Positions 49,250 through 58,613 of a stretch of DNA of 64,000 nt are shown in pieces. The position numbers were made by a program, and so were the translations under genes. The notes below the pieces were generated by a model, which worked only from the letters and a program-made list of their open reading frames with translations, had not been told where the DNA came from and ran no database searches. Source of the DNA: an uncultured cyanobacterium (GTDB lineage Bacteria; Cyanobacteriota; Cyanobacteriia; Thermostichales; Thermostichaceae); contig CALFBB010000003.1 of the NCBI GenBank assembly GCA_937944885.1, positions 45,662 to 109,661 of the forward strand. The letters run 5' to 3'. Every line of letters starts with the position of its first letter. Position 1 is the stretch's first letter.

Positions 49250-50488
49250 ATGAGTGCCATTTCCCAAGTAAAACCAGACCTGATCTTTCACTCGATTCCT
49301 GAGGCCCTCGAAGATCTTCGATCCGGTCGAATGATCATTGTGGTGGATGACGAAAATCGAGAAAATGAGGGGGACTTAATCTGTGCGGCCCAATTTGCCA
49401 CCCCTCAGGTGATTAACTTCATGGCCACCCATGCGCGCGGGTTAATTTGTCTGGCCATGCAGGGATCCCGCTTGGATGAGCTGGATATCCCTCTGATGGT
49501 GGGGCAAAACACCGATGGCAACCAAACCGCCTTTACCGTTAGCATTGACGCCGGGCCAGAAGCAGGGGTATCCACAGGGATCTCTGCTGCCGACCGCTCC
49601 CGCACCATTCAAGCGGCCATCCATCCCAACACCCGACCGCAGGATCTGCGCCGACCGGGGCATGTCTTTCCTTTACGGGCGCGGGAAGGAGGAGTACTAA
49701 AGCGGGCCGGGCACACAGAAGCAGCGGTGGATCTAGCCATTTTGGCGGGATTGTACCCAGCAGGGGTGATCTGTGAAATCCAAAACCCAGATGGATCAAT
49801 GGCACGATTGCCCCAGTTGATCGACTACGCTCGTCAGCACAACCTCAAGATCATCACCATTGCCCATCTGATCGAATATCGTCTGCACAATGAGCAGTTG
49901 GTGCATCGAGAAGCTGCGGCTACTCTCCCTACAGAATTCGGTCAGTTTCAGGTGATCGGCTACCGAGATACCCTGAATCACTTGGAGCATTTGGCTCTTG
50001 TTAAAGGGGATCCAGCCCAGTTCGCCACAGAACCTGTGTTGGTGCGGGTGCATGTGGAATGTCCTCTGGGAGATGCCCTGGGATCCCTGCGTTGTGATTG
50101 TCGCCGCCAGCTAACAGCAGCCCTGAAGATGATCAACCATCAAGGCAAGGGGGTACTGGTTTATCTGCGCCAGCAGGGAATCGGCCTTATTGAGCAGATC
50201 AAAAGCTATGCTTTGCAGGATCTCGGGTTGGCCAGAGCCGTTAACCCCAGTACGAGTGAAGCGGTCAGCCCTCCTGTCATGGATTTGCGAGATTACGGGA
50301 TTGGAGCGCAAGTTTTACGCGACGTAGGGGTACGCAAGATGCGCCTGATTACCAATACCTCCCGTCACATCAGTGGTTTGCAGGGTTTTGGCCTGGAAAT
50401 AGCCGAACGAGTACCTTTGCTGCTAGAGGAGCAGGATCCCCCTCAGCAGGAGGTGTACCCTGTCCCCTCTTCTCTCAGGCTTGTGTGA
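49250..50488 (+). CDS. ribBA: RibBA-like protein: intact DHBP synthase, degenerate GTP cyclohydrolase II half
   Basis: Riboflavin-pathway protein of 412 residues. The N-terminal 3,4-dihydroxy-2-butanone-4-phosphate synthase domain keeps its motifs: [46 protein letters not shown] with HTE. The C-terminal cyclohydrolase II domain keeps the zinc cysteines ([16 protein letters not shown]), SYALQD and DLRDYGIGA. It has lost two residues and the Glu and Arg of the usual RQEGRxIGL (here RQQGIGL). It replaces the EANxxLG segment with unrelated sequence, has TNTSRH where TNNPxK is normal, and ends before the usual Y..TK..K.GH tail. Probably DHBP synthase only, with a second RibA elsewhere; this is inference. 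Confidence 0.85.
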   Translation: MSAISQVKPDLIFHSIPEALEDLRSGRMIIVVDDENRENEGDLICAAQFATPQVINFMATHARGLICLAMQGSRLDELDIPLMVGQNTDGNQTAFTVSIDAGPEAGVSTGISAADRSRTIQAAIHPNTRPQDLRRPGHVFPLRAREGGVLKRAGHTEAAVDLAILAGLYPAGVICEIQNPDGSMARLPQLIDYARQHNLKIITIAHLIEYRLHNEQLVHREAAATLPTEFGQFQVIGYRDTLNHLEHLALVKGDPAQFATEPVLVRVHVECPLGDALGSLRCDCRRQLTAALKMINHQGKGVLVYLRQQGIGLIEQIKSYALQDLGLARAVNPSTSEAVSPPVMDLRDYGIGAQVLRDVGVRKMRLITNTSRHISGLQGFGLEIAERVPLLLEEQDPPQQEVYPVPSSLRLV

Positions 50489-50543
50489 TAATTCTTAACA
50501 GTTGCTTGGCTTAGGCATTGGCTAGTGGTTTGGGAGCTTGGTT

Positions 50544-51347
50544 GTGACTGCATGGAGCTATCGGCAAATTTGGGCGGATAGTTTGACCATCTTTTGGCGA
50601 GATTGGTTGGAGCTGCGCGGGCGAGTCTGGCAGGTACTGGCCTCCGGCCTGGTGGCACCTTTGATTTATATCGTTGCCTTTGGTGTTGGCCTAGGCGGAT
50701 CCCTGGGGGCAAACGGGTTAGCCTCGGTGGCAGGAGCGAGCGGGTCAGGTTCCTATCTGCGCTTTATCTTGCCAGGGATGGTGGCTTTATCGGCCATGAC
50801 CATTAGCTTTGCCGGCACAACCTTTTCCATTTGTGGGGCACGTTTGTTTACCAAGAGCTTTGAGGAGTTGCTGCTGCTGCCGGTTCATCCCCTCTCCTTG
50901 CACCTGGGTAAGGTAATGGCGGGGATTGCCCGCGGCCTGATTACCGCTCTGGGAGTCTTGGCCATTGGGGTGCTGGGCACAGGGGCCTGGGGATTGCTCA
51001 ATCCCTTGGCACTTCTGATTTTGCTCTTAAACTGTGCGGTTTTTGCCGGAATTGGCGTGATTGCCGGGTTAAGGGTACCCAGCCTGGAAAGTGTTGGGGT
51101 GCTCACCAACTTCTTGATTACCCCGATGTCCTTTTTGGGGGCCACCTTTTTTGATCCCGGCCAGCTACCCGGTTTTATGCAGGTCTTGGTTTATTGTTTG
51201 CCTCTTTCCTACGCCAGCGTGGGCATGCGAGCGGCGGCCTATCAACCTCTTTCTCAGTTTCCTTGGTACACAGTTGTAGTGCTGGCAACATTGGCAGTGA
51301 TCCTGAGTTTTATCGGAGCCTACCAGTTCTCTCACCAGCAGGACTAA
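50544..51347 (+). CDS. ABC-2 type exporter permease (NodJ-like)
   Basis: A 267-residue membrane permease with about six helices: GLVAPLIYIVAFGVGLG, YLRFILPGMVALSAMTISFA, MAGIARGLITALGVLAIGVL, LNCAVFAGIGVIAGLRVP, SLESVGVLTNFLITPMSFLG and a last helix VVVLATLAVILSFIGAY. The FFDPGQLPGFMQVLVYCLPL loop is typical of DrrB/NodJ permeases. The start was set at GTG 50544, which has GGAG seven bases upstream; TTG 50538 is possible. No ATP-binding partner lies beside it in this window, so the transporter must use an ATPase encoded elsewhere. Confidence 0.85.
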   Translation: MTAWSYRQIWADSLTIFWRDWLELRGRVWQVLASGLVAPLIYIVAFGVGLGGSLGANGLASVAGASGSGSYLRFILPGMVALSAMTISFAGTTFSICGARLFTKSFEELLLLPVHPLSLHLGKVMAGIARGLITALGVLAIGVLGTGAWGLLNPLALLILLLNCAVFAGIGVIAGLRVPSLESVGVLTNFLITPMSFLGATFFDPGQLPGFMQVLVYCLPLSYASVGMRAAAYQPLSQFPWYTVVVLATLAVILSFIGAYQFSHQQD

Positions 51348-51370
51348 ACTGGGCTGAACCAACATCACAG

Positions 51371-51829
51371 TCAGCATTCTGCCGACCTATCCAAGTGTTG
51401 GATGAGTTCATGAACTTGCTTGAGTTGTCTGTCGTTTAACCCTGCTAGCGCCTGCTGAATTTGTGCTTTCAGACGCACCTGCTCATCTTGCGGTTGAGTC
51501 TGATTCTGATTCAACAGCCACTGTTGCAGCGGGCTAGGGTAGTCCCCCAAAGAACGACCCCCAAGCAGGGTGGGGGGAAGCTCCGGTTCTACCTGTGGAA
51601 GCATACGTGTGAGCGGGACGGAGCCCTTTTCTTGCCAGGCCTCCAGATTTGGCTTGAACTGCTCAGCCAGGCGATCAGTTGGGCAGTTGGACGTCCTTGC
51701 TGCTGCAGAGGGAAAGCGAAGGTCAAACAGTCGCTCCATCAAGGTCAGATCCCCTGCCTGCAGCTGCTCCACCAACTTATCCAGAACATCCCCGCCTGCG
51801 GCCTGCTTGACCTCTTCTCTGCAGTACAC
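51371..51829 (-). CDS. Hypothetical protein
   Basis: A 152-residue soluble protein with no known domain. The N-terminal 45 residues (GGDVLDKLVEQLQAGDLTLM then ERLFDLRFPSAA) and C-terminal 40 (LKAQIQQALAGLNDRQLKQV then HELIQHLDRS) are helical. The middle is Pro/Gln-rich and likely disordered. It is convergent with the ABC-2 permease, 24 bases apart, and abuts the IS debris on its upstream side, so its promoter region may have been altered by the insertion. Confidence 0.5.
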   Translation of the reverse strand: MYCREEVKQAAGGDVLDKLVEQLQAGDLTLMERLFDLRFPSAAARTSNCPTDRLAEQFKPNLEAWQEKGSVPLTRMLPQVEPELPPTLLGGRSLGDYPSPLQQWLLNQNQTQPQDEQVRLKAQIQQALAGLNDRQLKQVHELIQHLDRSAEC

Positions 51830-51919
51830 ATACCTCTTCCCTAAAACCCTGCCGCCTTCTCAAAATACAAAGTTGAAAAGAAAACCTACCCTAGTTCAGC
51901 GAAGCTGGGTCAAGTTGAG

Positions 51920-51958
51920 GCTTGTTTAGGTTATAAGTTTTACTTAACCTAAATAAGC
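51920..51958. repeat. Long AT-rich hairpin beside the tnpB fragment
   Basis: GCTTGTTTAGGTTA (51920-51933) and TAACCTAAATAAGC (51945-51958) pair at 13 of 14 positions around an 11-base loop. IS200/IS605 elements carry subterminal hairpins that their transposase recognises, and a TnpB fragment starts 84 bases further on, so this may be the surviving left end. A terminator role is also possible. Confidence 0.5.
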
Positions 51959-52041
51959 ATTCCCCAAGAGACTCCTGACAAACTCCGGCCATTGCCGCTT
52001 TCAAGTGGAACCTTGATCTAACAGGGAGATACGCTACTTGG

Positions 52042-52497
52042 TTGAACCACAACATCAGCAGGGGATTGGTTGACGATGCTAGAAACATCGGAGCCGCCCT
52101 TGCTTTTGAGAACTTGACAGGCATTCGAGAGAGCCTAAACAAGAAACGCAGAAGCAGAACGGAACGGCGCAGAACAAATAGCTGGGCGTTTGACCAGTTG
52201 CGGATTTTTGTGGAATACAAGTCCACTATTGCTGGTGTGCCTTTGGTATGGGTTCCCCCCGCCTACAGGTCCCAGAGGTGCCACAAATGTTTGCACATCC
52301 CCCCGGAAGAGGGTCAATCGTACCGGAATGGTAAGGTGTTTAAGTGTGGCCATTGCGGGTTTGAGGGGGATGCGGATCAAAACGCTGCTCAAATAATTTC
52401 TCTCCTTGGGGTTGTTGTTGTAAATCAGCCCGAAATTCCGAAACTTAGCTGCTCTATTGCAGTCGAGGATTGGGATAAAGCCTGCACTGTAGCGTAA
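52042..52497 (+). pseudogene. tnpB: C-terminal fragment of an IS200/IS605-family tnpB (OrfB)
   Basis: A 151-codon frame that corresponds only to the last part of TnpB, the RNA-guided nuclease of IS605-type transposons. Visible are ARNIGAALAFENLTGIRESL (with the RuvC-II Glu region) and VPLVWVPPAYRSQRCHKC. The zinc ribbon cysteines CHKC and CGHC follow, then FEGDADQNAAQIIS with the RuvC-III Asp. The N-terminal bridge and RuvC-I regions are absent, and the upstream sequence contains stops, so the product cannot be active. No tnpA is nearby. The fragment lies between two ordinary genes and ends 36 bases before sir. Confidence 0.85.
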
Positions 52498-52533
52498 GCT
52501 CAGTGTCGGGTAATTTACTCAGTTGTGATTTTG

Positions 52534-54318
52534 TTAAACCTTGGTAACCTCCTGGGGGAGAGCTTGCACCTGAGCCTGGAGGTAAGGGATCCCCACTCGG
52601 TGGCAGTAATCCCCAAAGGCTTCTTGGGGGTAACGCTCCTGTTTGTACACCTGCAGAACAGAGCGCATCAGGGGCACAATGGCGTCGATGTGTACCCGCT
52701 CTTGGAACACCTGGGCCAGGCGATCCCCCCGTGGGCTGGCTCCTAGCCACACTTGATAGTGATCAGGGGCGGATCCCACCAGTCCCAGTTCTGCCAAGTA
52801 GGGACGGGCACAGCCGTTGGGGCAGCCGGTCATGCGCACCAGAAAGGGAGCATCCTGCAGCCCTAGCTCCTGCAACAGTTGATCCAAGCGGCGAATTAAA
52901 GTGGGTAAAGCTCGTTCCGACTCCGTGATGGCCAAGCCACAGGTGGGCAGAGCAGGACAGGCCATCGACAGACGCACAATTTGCGGGATTTCTTCTTTGC
53001 AGGGCACCCCACAGGATTTGAGGATTTGATTAATGGCATCCCGCTGCTGCTTTTCAATGTCCACAATCAGCACATCTTGGGTAGGGGTAACCCGCAGCGG
53101 CAGAGCAAAGGTTTCTGTGATGCGGCGCAGAGCGGTTTTCAGTTGCTGCCCAGCAGTATCTTGGATGCGCCCGTTCTCAATAGAAATCCCCAGAAACCAG
53201 CGGCCATCCCCCTGTTCGTGCCAGCCCAGGTAGTCATCGCTGTTGGGGGCGAACTTAGGCAAAGGACGGGAACGCTGTAGCTTCTCCCCCAGGTAGCGCT
53301 CCACCACCCGGCGAAACTTGCGGATGCCCCAATCCCGTACCAGGTATTTCAGCCGTGCCTGCTTGCGATCCCAGCGGTTGCCATGATCCCGCTGCACCGC
53401 CAAAATTGCCTGACAAACTTTGTAAACCGATTCCGGGGGAGCAAAACAGAGTTTCTGGGCCAACAAGGGTTCGGTCTCTTCCTTACCATGGGTACGGCCC
53501 ATCCCTCCACCCACAACAATGTTGAAGCCTTTGAGCTGCCCTTTGCGGTCAGTCAGCACAATCAGCCCCAGATCCTGGGAATAGACATCGACGCTGTTTT
53601 CCCCGGCTACGGCAATGGCTGATTTGAACTTGCGCGGCAGATAGACAGGGCCATAAAGGGGTTCAGGGCCTTCTAGACGTACCCCATGGCCGACAAAGGC
53701 TTCTGCTGCTTTTACCTCCTCATCCATAGGGGGAATGGGAATCGGCTCGCCATCCACCCAAATCTCGTAGTAGGCAGAAGTTTTGGGAGCCAACAGATCC
53801 GCTAGCTTGCGGGCATACTCCTGGGCATAGCGGAAAGCAGGGCGATTCTTGTAGGGGGCAACCGGAGCCATGACGTTGCGGTTGACATCCCCACAAGCAG
53901 CTAGGGTGGATCCCATCTGCTTGAGGATAGTAGCCAGAGTCACCTTGAGGTCCTTTTTCAGGATGCCGTGAAGCTGAAAGGTTTGCCGCGTTGTTGCCCG
54001 TAAGGTGCCATTGCCGTACTCATCCGCCAGCCGATCTAACGTCAGATACAGCTGAGGAGCCACATGCCCACCGGGGATGCGGGTGCGTAACATCATCGAG
54101 TAAGCCCGTTCTTGGCCCTCCTGCCGCCGCTGCTGACGCAGATCCCGGTCATCTTGCTGGTAGGTGCCGTGAAACTTGAGCACTTGAACAGCAGCTTCCG
54201 AGAAGTGAGTAGTATCTTGGCCCACTTCCTCCAGCAAGGGATCCCGCAGAAAGTGGCTATCTGCCTTGATCTGCTCAACCTTAGAACGCTTAACTTCGGA
54301 TGAGGCGACGGAACTCAT
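52534..54318 (-). CDS. sir: Ferredoxin-sulfite reductase
   Basis: Siroheme/[4Fe-4S] enzyme that reduces sulfite to sulfide with photosynthetic ferredoxin. The 594-residue product has the two-fold repeated architecture of the family: LRATTRQTFQLHGILKKDL, ACGDVNRNVMAPVAPYKNRP, and the cluster ligands in CPALPTCGLAITESERALP (about residue 450) and TGCPNGCARPYLAELGLVG (about 494). LPRKFKSAIAVAGENSVDVY is the substrate-side segment that helps distinguish it from nitrite reductase. GGAGGATAAATGT precedes the ATG at 54318, a strong ribosome-binding site. No other sulfur-assimilation gene is adjacent. Confidence 0.94.
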   Translation of the reverse strand: MSSVASSEVKRSKVEQIKADSHFLRDPLLEEVGQDTTHFSEAAVQVLKFHGTYQQDDRDLRQQRRQEGQERAYSMMLRTRIPGGHVAPQLYLTLDRLADEYGNGTLRATTRQTFQLHGILKKDLKVTLATILKQMGSTLAACGDVNRNVMAPVAPYKNRPAFRYAQEYARKLADLLAPKTSAYYEIWVDGEPIPIPPMDEEVKAAEAFVGHGVRLEGPEPLYGPVYLPRKFKSAIAVAGENSVDVYSQDLGLIVLTDRKGQLKGFNIVVGGGMGRTHGKEETEPLLAQKLCFAPPESVYKVCQAILAVQRDHGNRWDRKQARLKYLVRDWGIRKFRRVVERYLGEKLQRSRPLPKFAPNSDDYLGWHEQGDGRWFLGISIENGRIQDTAGQQLKTALRRITETFALPLRVTPTQDVLIVDIEKQQRDAINQILKSCGVPCKEEIPQIVRLSMACPALPTCGLAITESERALPTLIRRLDQLLQELGLQDAPFLVRMTGCPNGCARPYLAELGLVGSAPDHYQVWLGASPRGDRLAQVFQERVHIDAIVPLMRSVLQVYKQERYPQEAFGDYCHRVGIPYLQAQVQALPQEVTKV

Positions 54319-54464
54319 ACATTTATCCTCCGGTAATCCGGTCGGAATACCTGTGAAAACAACCTATCATTTCATGGGGGCGACGTCTAGTTAGAGACGC
54401 AAGGAGAGGGGCCAAGGAGTCTTTGTTCAACTCAGTTCAACTCAACAGCGGCAACCAATTCCCT

Positions 54465-56459
54465 TCAACTGGCCAGGGCTAGGCGGTTGCTGTATTCTGC
54501 TGCCGACCACAACTGCCAAGCGGATCCCCCTTGCAATTCCAAGACAAGATCGTGGTAGGCCAAAAGGCTAGGGCGATGGCCGACACTGATGTAGGTGATG
54601 TTTAGGTGTTGCAGTTGCAGATAGAGCAGCTTCTCATTGGCTACATCCAGGGCACTGGTGGCCTCATCCAGAATCACGTAGCGGGGTTGGGTAGTGAGAA
54701 TGCGGGCAAAAGCTAGCCGTTGCTGTTCACCGAGCGAAAGGGTGTTGGCCCAGTCTTTTTCCGCTTCAAACCCGCCTAAGCGCTCCGGTAAATCCGCCAG
54801 GTTCACCTGCGTCAGCACCCGCCTCAATTCCTCATCCGTTACATCCTTGCGCCGCATTGGGTAGAGCAACTGATCCCGCAGGGATCCCAGGAGCATGTAA
54901 GGCTTCTGGGGCAGAAAAAGCATCTCTTCGGTATCCGGTCGGGTGATGGATCCCTTGCCGTTGTTCCACAGACCGGCAATAGCCCGCAGCAATGAGCTTT
55001 TGCCACTACCACTTACCCCAACAATCAGTAGCCGTTGCCCGGCTTCCAGCGCTAAAGACAGATCCTGCACCAGGGTTCGTTCCGAGTTGGGGGTGCGCAA
55101 GGTAACGTGATTGAGGGCCAAGCGTGGAGCGATGCGGGTTTGAATGGTGCTCTCCCTTGACCTAGCATGGTGCAGAGCCGGATCCTGAAGGGACTCATGA
55201 AAGGCACCCAGACGGTTGATCCCGGCGGCAAAGCTGGAAATGCCTTGGATTTGGTTGGCCACAATGGAGAGGGCACTCAAAACTTGGCTAAAGGCAATGG
55301 TGGCCTGGGTGATAGTCCCAAAATCACGCACACCACTAAAGTACAGAGGAGCAACAATGACATAGGGTACAATGCGGGTGAAATAGTTATAGGCGTATTG
55401 AAAGATATCGATGATAGCCTGCCAAATAATCAGCAAATTAAAGTTATGTAAAACAGAACTGAATCGTTGCAAAATTTGCTTTAGCTCCTGATCTTCTCCC
55501 TGATAGAAAGCGATAGACTCTGCATTGTCCCGTACATGCACTAGGCTGTAGCGGAAATCGGCTTCATAGCGCAGCTGATTAAAGTTAATTTTGATCAGCC
55601 TACGTCCTGCCAGAATAGCAATAGCTGTACCGGCAGTAGCATAAACTACAAGCCCTAGAGCTAAAGGACGGGAGATACTGTAGAGGATTCCTGTAAAGGC
55701 ATAAAGAGTAAGGATAGAATCAAGGATATCCAGCAAAAAAGAGAGAGTGGTACCCGTGAAAGAGCGGACATCTTCCGAGATGCGTTGATCTGGGTTATCG
55801 ATCTCAGTGTTGGCAGCGTTGGAGTCTAGCTCATAATATGCTCGCCGATCAAAATAGCGATCCAAAAAGTGCTGGGTTAGCCACTCCCGCCAATACAGAC
55901 CAAGCTTCAAGCGGCTGTATCGGTAAATCACCAAAATAGGGATAGCTGAGATAATCAGCACGCCATAAATAATTAAAAATTGCCAAAAAGTAGACTCCTC
56001 CTTCTGTTGGAGAGCTGTATCGATGAACCGGAAAATAAAGCTAATCATTACATTTAAGCGGTTCACCGTTAGGGAGAGAAACAGCAAAAAAGTAAGCAGC
56101 AGCCACTGCAGCCAGCGTTGGGAGATGTGCCGCCAAACGGCCAAAAAACAAAAGCTGCTTAGCCCCAAGCTCACAGCTGCCACCCATAGCACTGGGGAAG
56201 TCAGGTTTCTTTCGGTTTGGGCCACCAACCCAGCAGCTAGGGTGGTGAAAAACTGGGGAAATAGAGCTTGGCCCACCAAGGTGACGCCAATCTCCACAAA
56301 GAACATGAGGGCAACCACAAATACCATGGAGGCCGCCAGCAGCCCCAAAAAAATCCAACCCCCATAGGGCACGGCTGGGTAAAAGTAGGGCTGGGCAACG
56401 GCAATAAAGCGATTCCAAAGTTGGCGGTCGAAATTAAATTGTGAGTCTTGGGGTTCCAT
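54465..56459 (-). CDS. SbmA/YddA-type ABC transporter, fused membrane and ATPase domains
   Basis: A 664-residue half-transporter (ABC_membrane_2 class, related to SbmA, BacA and peroxisomal ABCD proteins). About six helices occupy residues 30-400 (GGWIFLGLLAASMVFVVALM, LLLTFLLFLSLTVNRLNVMI, FLIIYGVLIISAIPILVIYR). The family signature DNPDQRISEDVRSFTGTTLS lies near residue 225. The C-terminal ATPase has Walker A GVSGSGKSSLLRAI, signature LSLGEQQRLAFARIL, Walker B YVILDEATSALD and switch SVGHRPS. It probably works as a homodimer moving a lipid, cofactor or peptide. Start at ATG 56459 (MEPQDSQFNFD). Confidence 0.9.
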   Translation of the reverse strand: MEPQDSQFNFDRQLWNRFIAVAQPYFYPAVPYGGWIFLGLLAASMVFVVALMFFVEIGVTLVGQALFPQFFTTLAAGLVAQTERNLTSPVLWVAAVSLGLSSFCFLAVWRHISQRWLQWLLLTFLLFLSLTVNRLNVMISFIFRFIDTALQQKEESTFWQFLIIYGVLIISAIPILVIYRYSRLKLGLYWREWLTQHFLDRYFDRRAYYELDSNAANTEIDNPDQRISEDVRSFTGTTLSFLLDILDSILTLYAFTGILYSISRPLALGLVVYATAGTAIAILAGRRLIKINFNQLRYEADFRYSLVHVRDNAESIAFYQGEDQELKQILQRFSSVLHNFNLLIIWQAIIDIFQYAYNYFTRIVPYVIVAPLYFSGVRDFGTITQATIAFSQVLSALSIVANQIQGISSFAAGINRLGAFHESLQDPALHHARSRESTIQTRIAPRLALNHVTLRTPNSERTLVQDLSLALEAGQRLLIVGVSGSGKSSLLRAIAGLWNNGKGSITRPDTEEMLFLPQKPYMLLGSLRDQLLYPMRRKDVTDEELRRVLTQVNLADLPERLGGFEAEKDWANTLSLGEQQRLAFARILTTQPRYVILDEATSALDVANEKLLYLQLQHLNITYISVGHRPSLLAYHDLVLELQGGSAWQLWSAAEYSNRLALAS

Positions 56460-56890
56460 GTCTGCTGTTGTTGGAGAGGCTAGATCATATCACCATCTCT
56501 CAGGCTAGCAGCCAGGGATCCCCAACTGCGTTCATCAGAAGCAAATGAGGGTTATTGGAAGGGATCCCTATTGGACGCGGTTTCCAGTTGCTCGGCAAAG
56601 GGTGGCAACCAAGTTACAAACGGTTGCAGATTTTGTTCTAGGAGACCGCTGGATAGCTGCCAAGCAGTTGGGCAATGCGCCCAGGATTTACCTCACAGCA
56701 GTACGTAACAGCAGTACCTACTGCATGCCGGAACCCCTCCTGTAGGGTAAGACGGCAGCTGTTGGGGCAGATATAACCGCTGGGTGATTTTGGTGCTGAG
56801 TGCCCATGCGGTTGAGAAGGCGCTTGTGCCGGTCAGCTCCCGTCGGCAAGATTCCGTTCCTCACCTTTCCGTTCGTCTCCACAGCCGTTG
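56460..56890. other. 431-bp gap with no supported gene
   Basis: A 66-codon frame at 56545-56745 has no recognisable features and is not called. Two GGATCC palindromes occur. Nothing else was seen; the promoter of the SbmA-like gene should lie near 56460-56540. Confidence 0.4.
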
Positions 56891-58087
56891 TTAGATGGGA
56901 TCCCCTGCTTGTCGCCGCTGCCAAGTTGACTGGGCCGCCAACCAGACCCTCTGAACCGGCACCCGGTGTTCCTGAGCTCGGGCAACACAATCGCGGAACT
57001 CCGGTTGAGCGTTGACAATATGGCCATGGTGGCGGGCGACTTTAATGTCAACCAATCCATAGGGGGTCTCTACCCGCTCAATGGCCCGCTCCAGCAGGGT
57101 GCGTTGTTCTTGGGAATGGCGAATACCCAGGGTAGTGGTTTCTCGAAAGATTAAGGTTTGACACTCAGCCACCCGATCCGGTGGGCAGATCACCGTCAGC
57201 AACACCCCTGGTCGTCCTTGCTTCATGGTGATGGATTGAGTGAAAACATCCCAAGCCCCTAGAGCCAGGAGTTGCTCGCAGGTATAGGCAATCACTTGGG
57301 GGTTGAGATCATCGATTTGGGTTTGCAGCACCGAGACGGTTTCGGTGAGTTCTCCACCGGCGCTCTCACCAATCCAGAGGCGCAACACATTGGGAATCGG
57401 TAGCTCACGCGTACCTGAACCGCGCCCCACCTTTTCCACCCGCATCGGTGGACAGGGCCCAAAGCCCTCAGCCAGGGCCACTGCCAAAGCCGCTCCTGTG
57501 GGTGTCACCAACTCTGCTTCCACACCATTGCTAAACACCGGTACACGGCCCATTTCCCACAGCTCAATCACCGCCGGTACCGGCACCGACAGCTTGCCAT
57601 GCTCGGTACTAACCCAACCTCCTCCAATCGGATGCGGGGAAGACAACACCTGCTCCACCCCCAGCCAATCCAGCCCGATACAGGTGCCGACAATATCCAC
57701 CAGGGCATCTACCGCCCCCACTTCATGAAAATGCACCTTGTCTATAGGCATTTGGTGCACTTTCGCTTCCGCTTGCGCCAGCTTGTAAAACACCTCCAGG
57801 CTGTGAGTCTTAACAGCAGGAGCCAACTGGGATCCCTCAATCAAAGCCCGGATCTCCGGCCAGTGCCGGGCAGGGTAGGGTTTGGATCCCAGCAGCTCCA
57901 CCACCGCATGCAAAGCCGGCTGACCACAGCGTTGCACCCGATTCACTTGCAGGTTAAATTCCCCGTCTAACCCCAACCCCTGCAACTGCTGGTTCAGGTA
58001 CTCCAGGGGCACACCACAGTCCAGCAAGGCCCCCAAGCACATGTTGCCCGCGATACCTGCGGCACAGTCGAAGTAGGCCAGTTTCAT
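56891..58087 (-). CDS. larC: LarC, nickel-pincer cofactor metallochaperone (DUF111)
   Basis: In lactobacilli LarC inserts nickel into the pyridinium-dithiocarboxylate pincer cofactor of lactate racemase. The 398-residue product has the family start MKLAYFDCAAGIAGNMCLGA. DKVHFHEVGAVDALVDIVGT and SSPHPIGGGWVSTEHG follow, then VELVTPTGAALAVALAEGFG-type sequence, and a C-terminal ferredoxin-like part with QTQIDDLNPQVIAYTCEQLL and VKVARHHG-like basic residues. The ATG at 58087 gives the family N-terminus; the frame continues 14 codons upstream. Neither larA, larB nor larE is nearby. Many cyanobacteria have lar homologues of unknown client enzyme. Confidence 0.9.
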   Translation of the reverse strand: MKLAYFDCAAGIAGNMCLGALLDCGVPLEYLNQQLQGLGLDGEFNLQVNRVQRCGQPALHAVVELLGSKPYPARHWPEIRALIEGSQLAPAVKTHSLEVFYKLAQAEAKVHQMPIDKVHFHEVGAVDALVDIVGTCIGLDWLGVEQVLSSPHPIGGGWVSTEHGKLSVPVPAVIELWEMGRVPVFSNGVEAELVTPTGAALAVALAEGFGPCPPMRVEKVGRGSGTRELPIPNVLRLWIGESAGGELTETVSVLQTQIDDLNPQVIAYTCEQLLALGAWDVFTQSITMKQGRPGVLLTVICPPDRVAECQTLIFRETTTLGIRHSQEQRTLLERAIERVETPYGLVDIKVARHHGHIVNAQPEFRDCVARAQEHRVPVQRVWLAAQSTWQRRQAGDPI

Positions 58088-58613
58088 AGTTAACGCCGAA
58101 ATGCCGCCCTCATTGTAAGCGGCAAGCAAGATTTTTCTCAGCGGATGTCAACTACCTCTACCCCCGCCTGCCCAGCTCTGAAGAAAAGGCAGTGTGGAGA
58201 CCTTGAGTCTGCAGAAGATGGTCGGGGCTTGGGTCATAGCTCCATTCCATCTCAACAAAATGCTCCCCCATACCGGAGAAAGTGGGGTTCCTACTTCTTG
58301 AGTTGCACCCCCCAGGAATAGCCTACCCCCCCTTGCTACTCAAAAGCGAAGCGAAAAGTACGGGTATCTCCGAATGTAAGGGCGCCAGATCCCTCGGCAC
58401 ACTCTAGCCCTCTCCTTACAATGAGAAGCATCTCGCAGCCCATACTGGGTGGTAGGGAGCTAGCCCTTTTGCTATCCTGTCACGTAAGTTCCCCTTTTTT
58501 TCCGGAGGGGCGGCGCGAGCTCTGCCCGGTACTTAACGCTAGCAAGACCCGCAACTGTTTGCGCAAAGGCGGTACCGCCGTGATTAACAGGCTTGGAGAG
58601 AGGATCTCACCCA
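58088..58613. other. Gap holding copy B of the dispersed repeat and the HEAT gene upstream region
   Basis: Apart from the repeat at 58197-58249 and weaker similarity to about 58310, nothing coding is convincing. The 88-codon frame from 58421 overlaps the start of the HEAT-repeat gene and has no family features. Confidence 0.45.
58197..58249 (-). repeat. Copy B of a dispersed repeat
   Basis: Same-orientation match to 29050-29102 (44 of 53 identical, no gaps). The similarity weakens toward about 58310. Read on the minus strand, both copies have an open stretch giving SYDPSPDHLLQTQ or SYAPSPDYLLRTQ, consistent with the decayed tail of an inserted coding sequence. Confidence 0.7.

Noticed and set aside
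54424..54446. GTTCAACTCA tandem repeat before sir
   Set aside because: Two copies of a 10-mer in a short gap; too little to support a regulatory claim.
56545..56745. 66-codon ORF downstream of larC
   Set aside because: No homology pattern, signal or membrane segment and no operon context.
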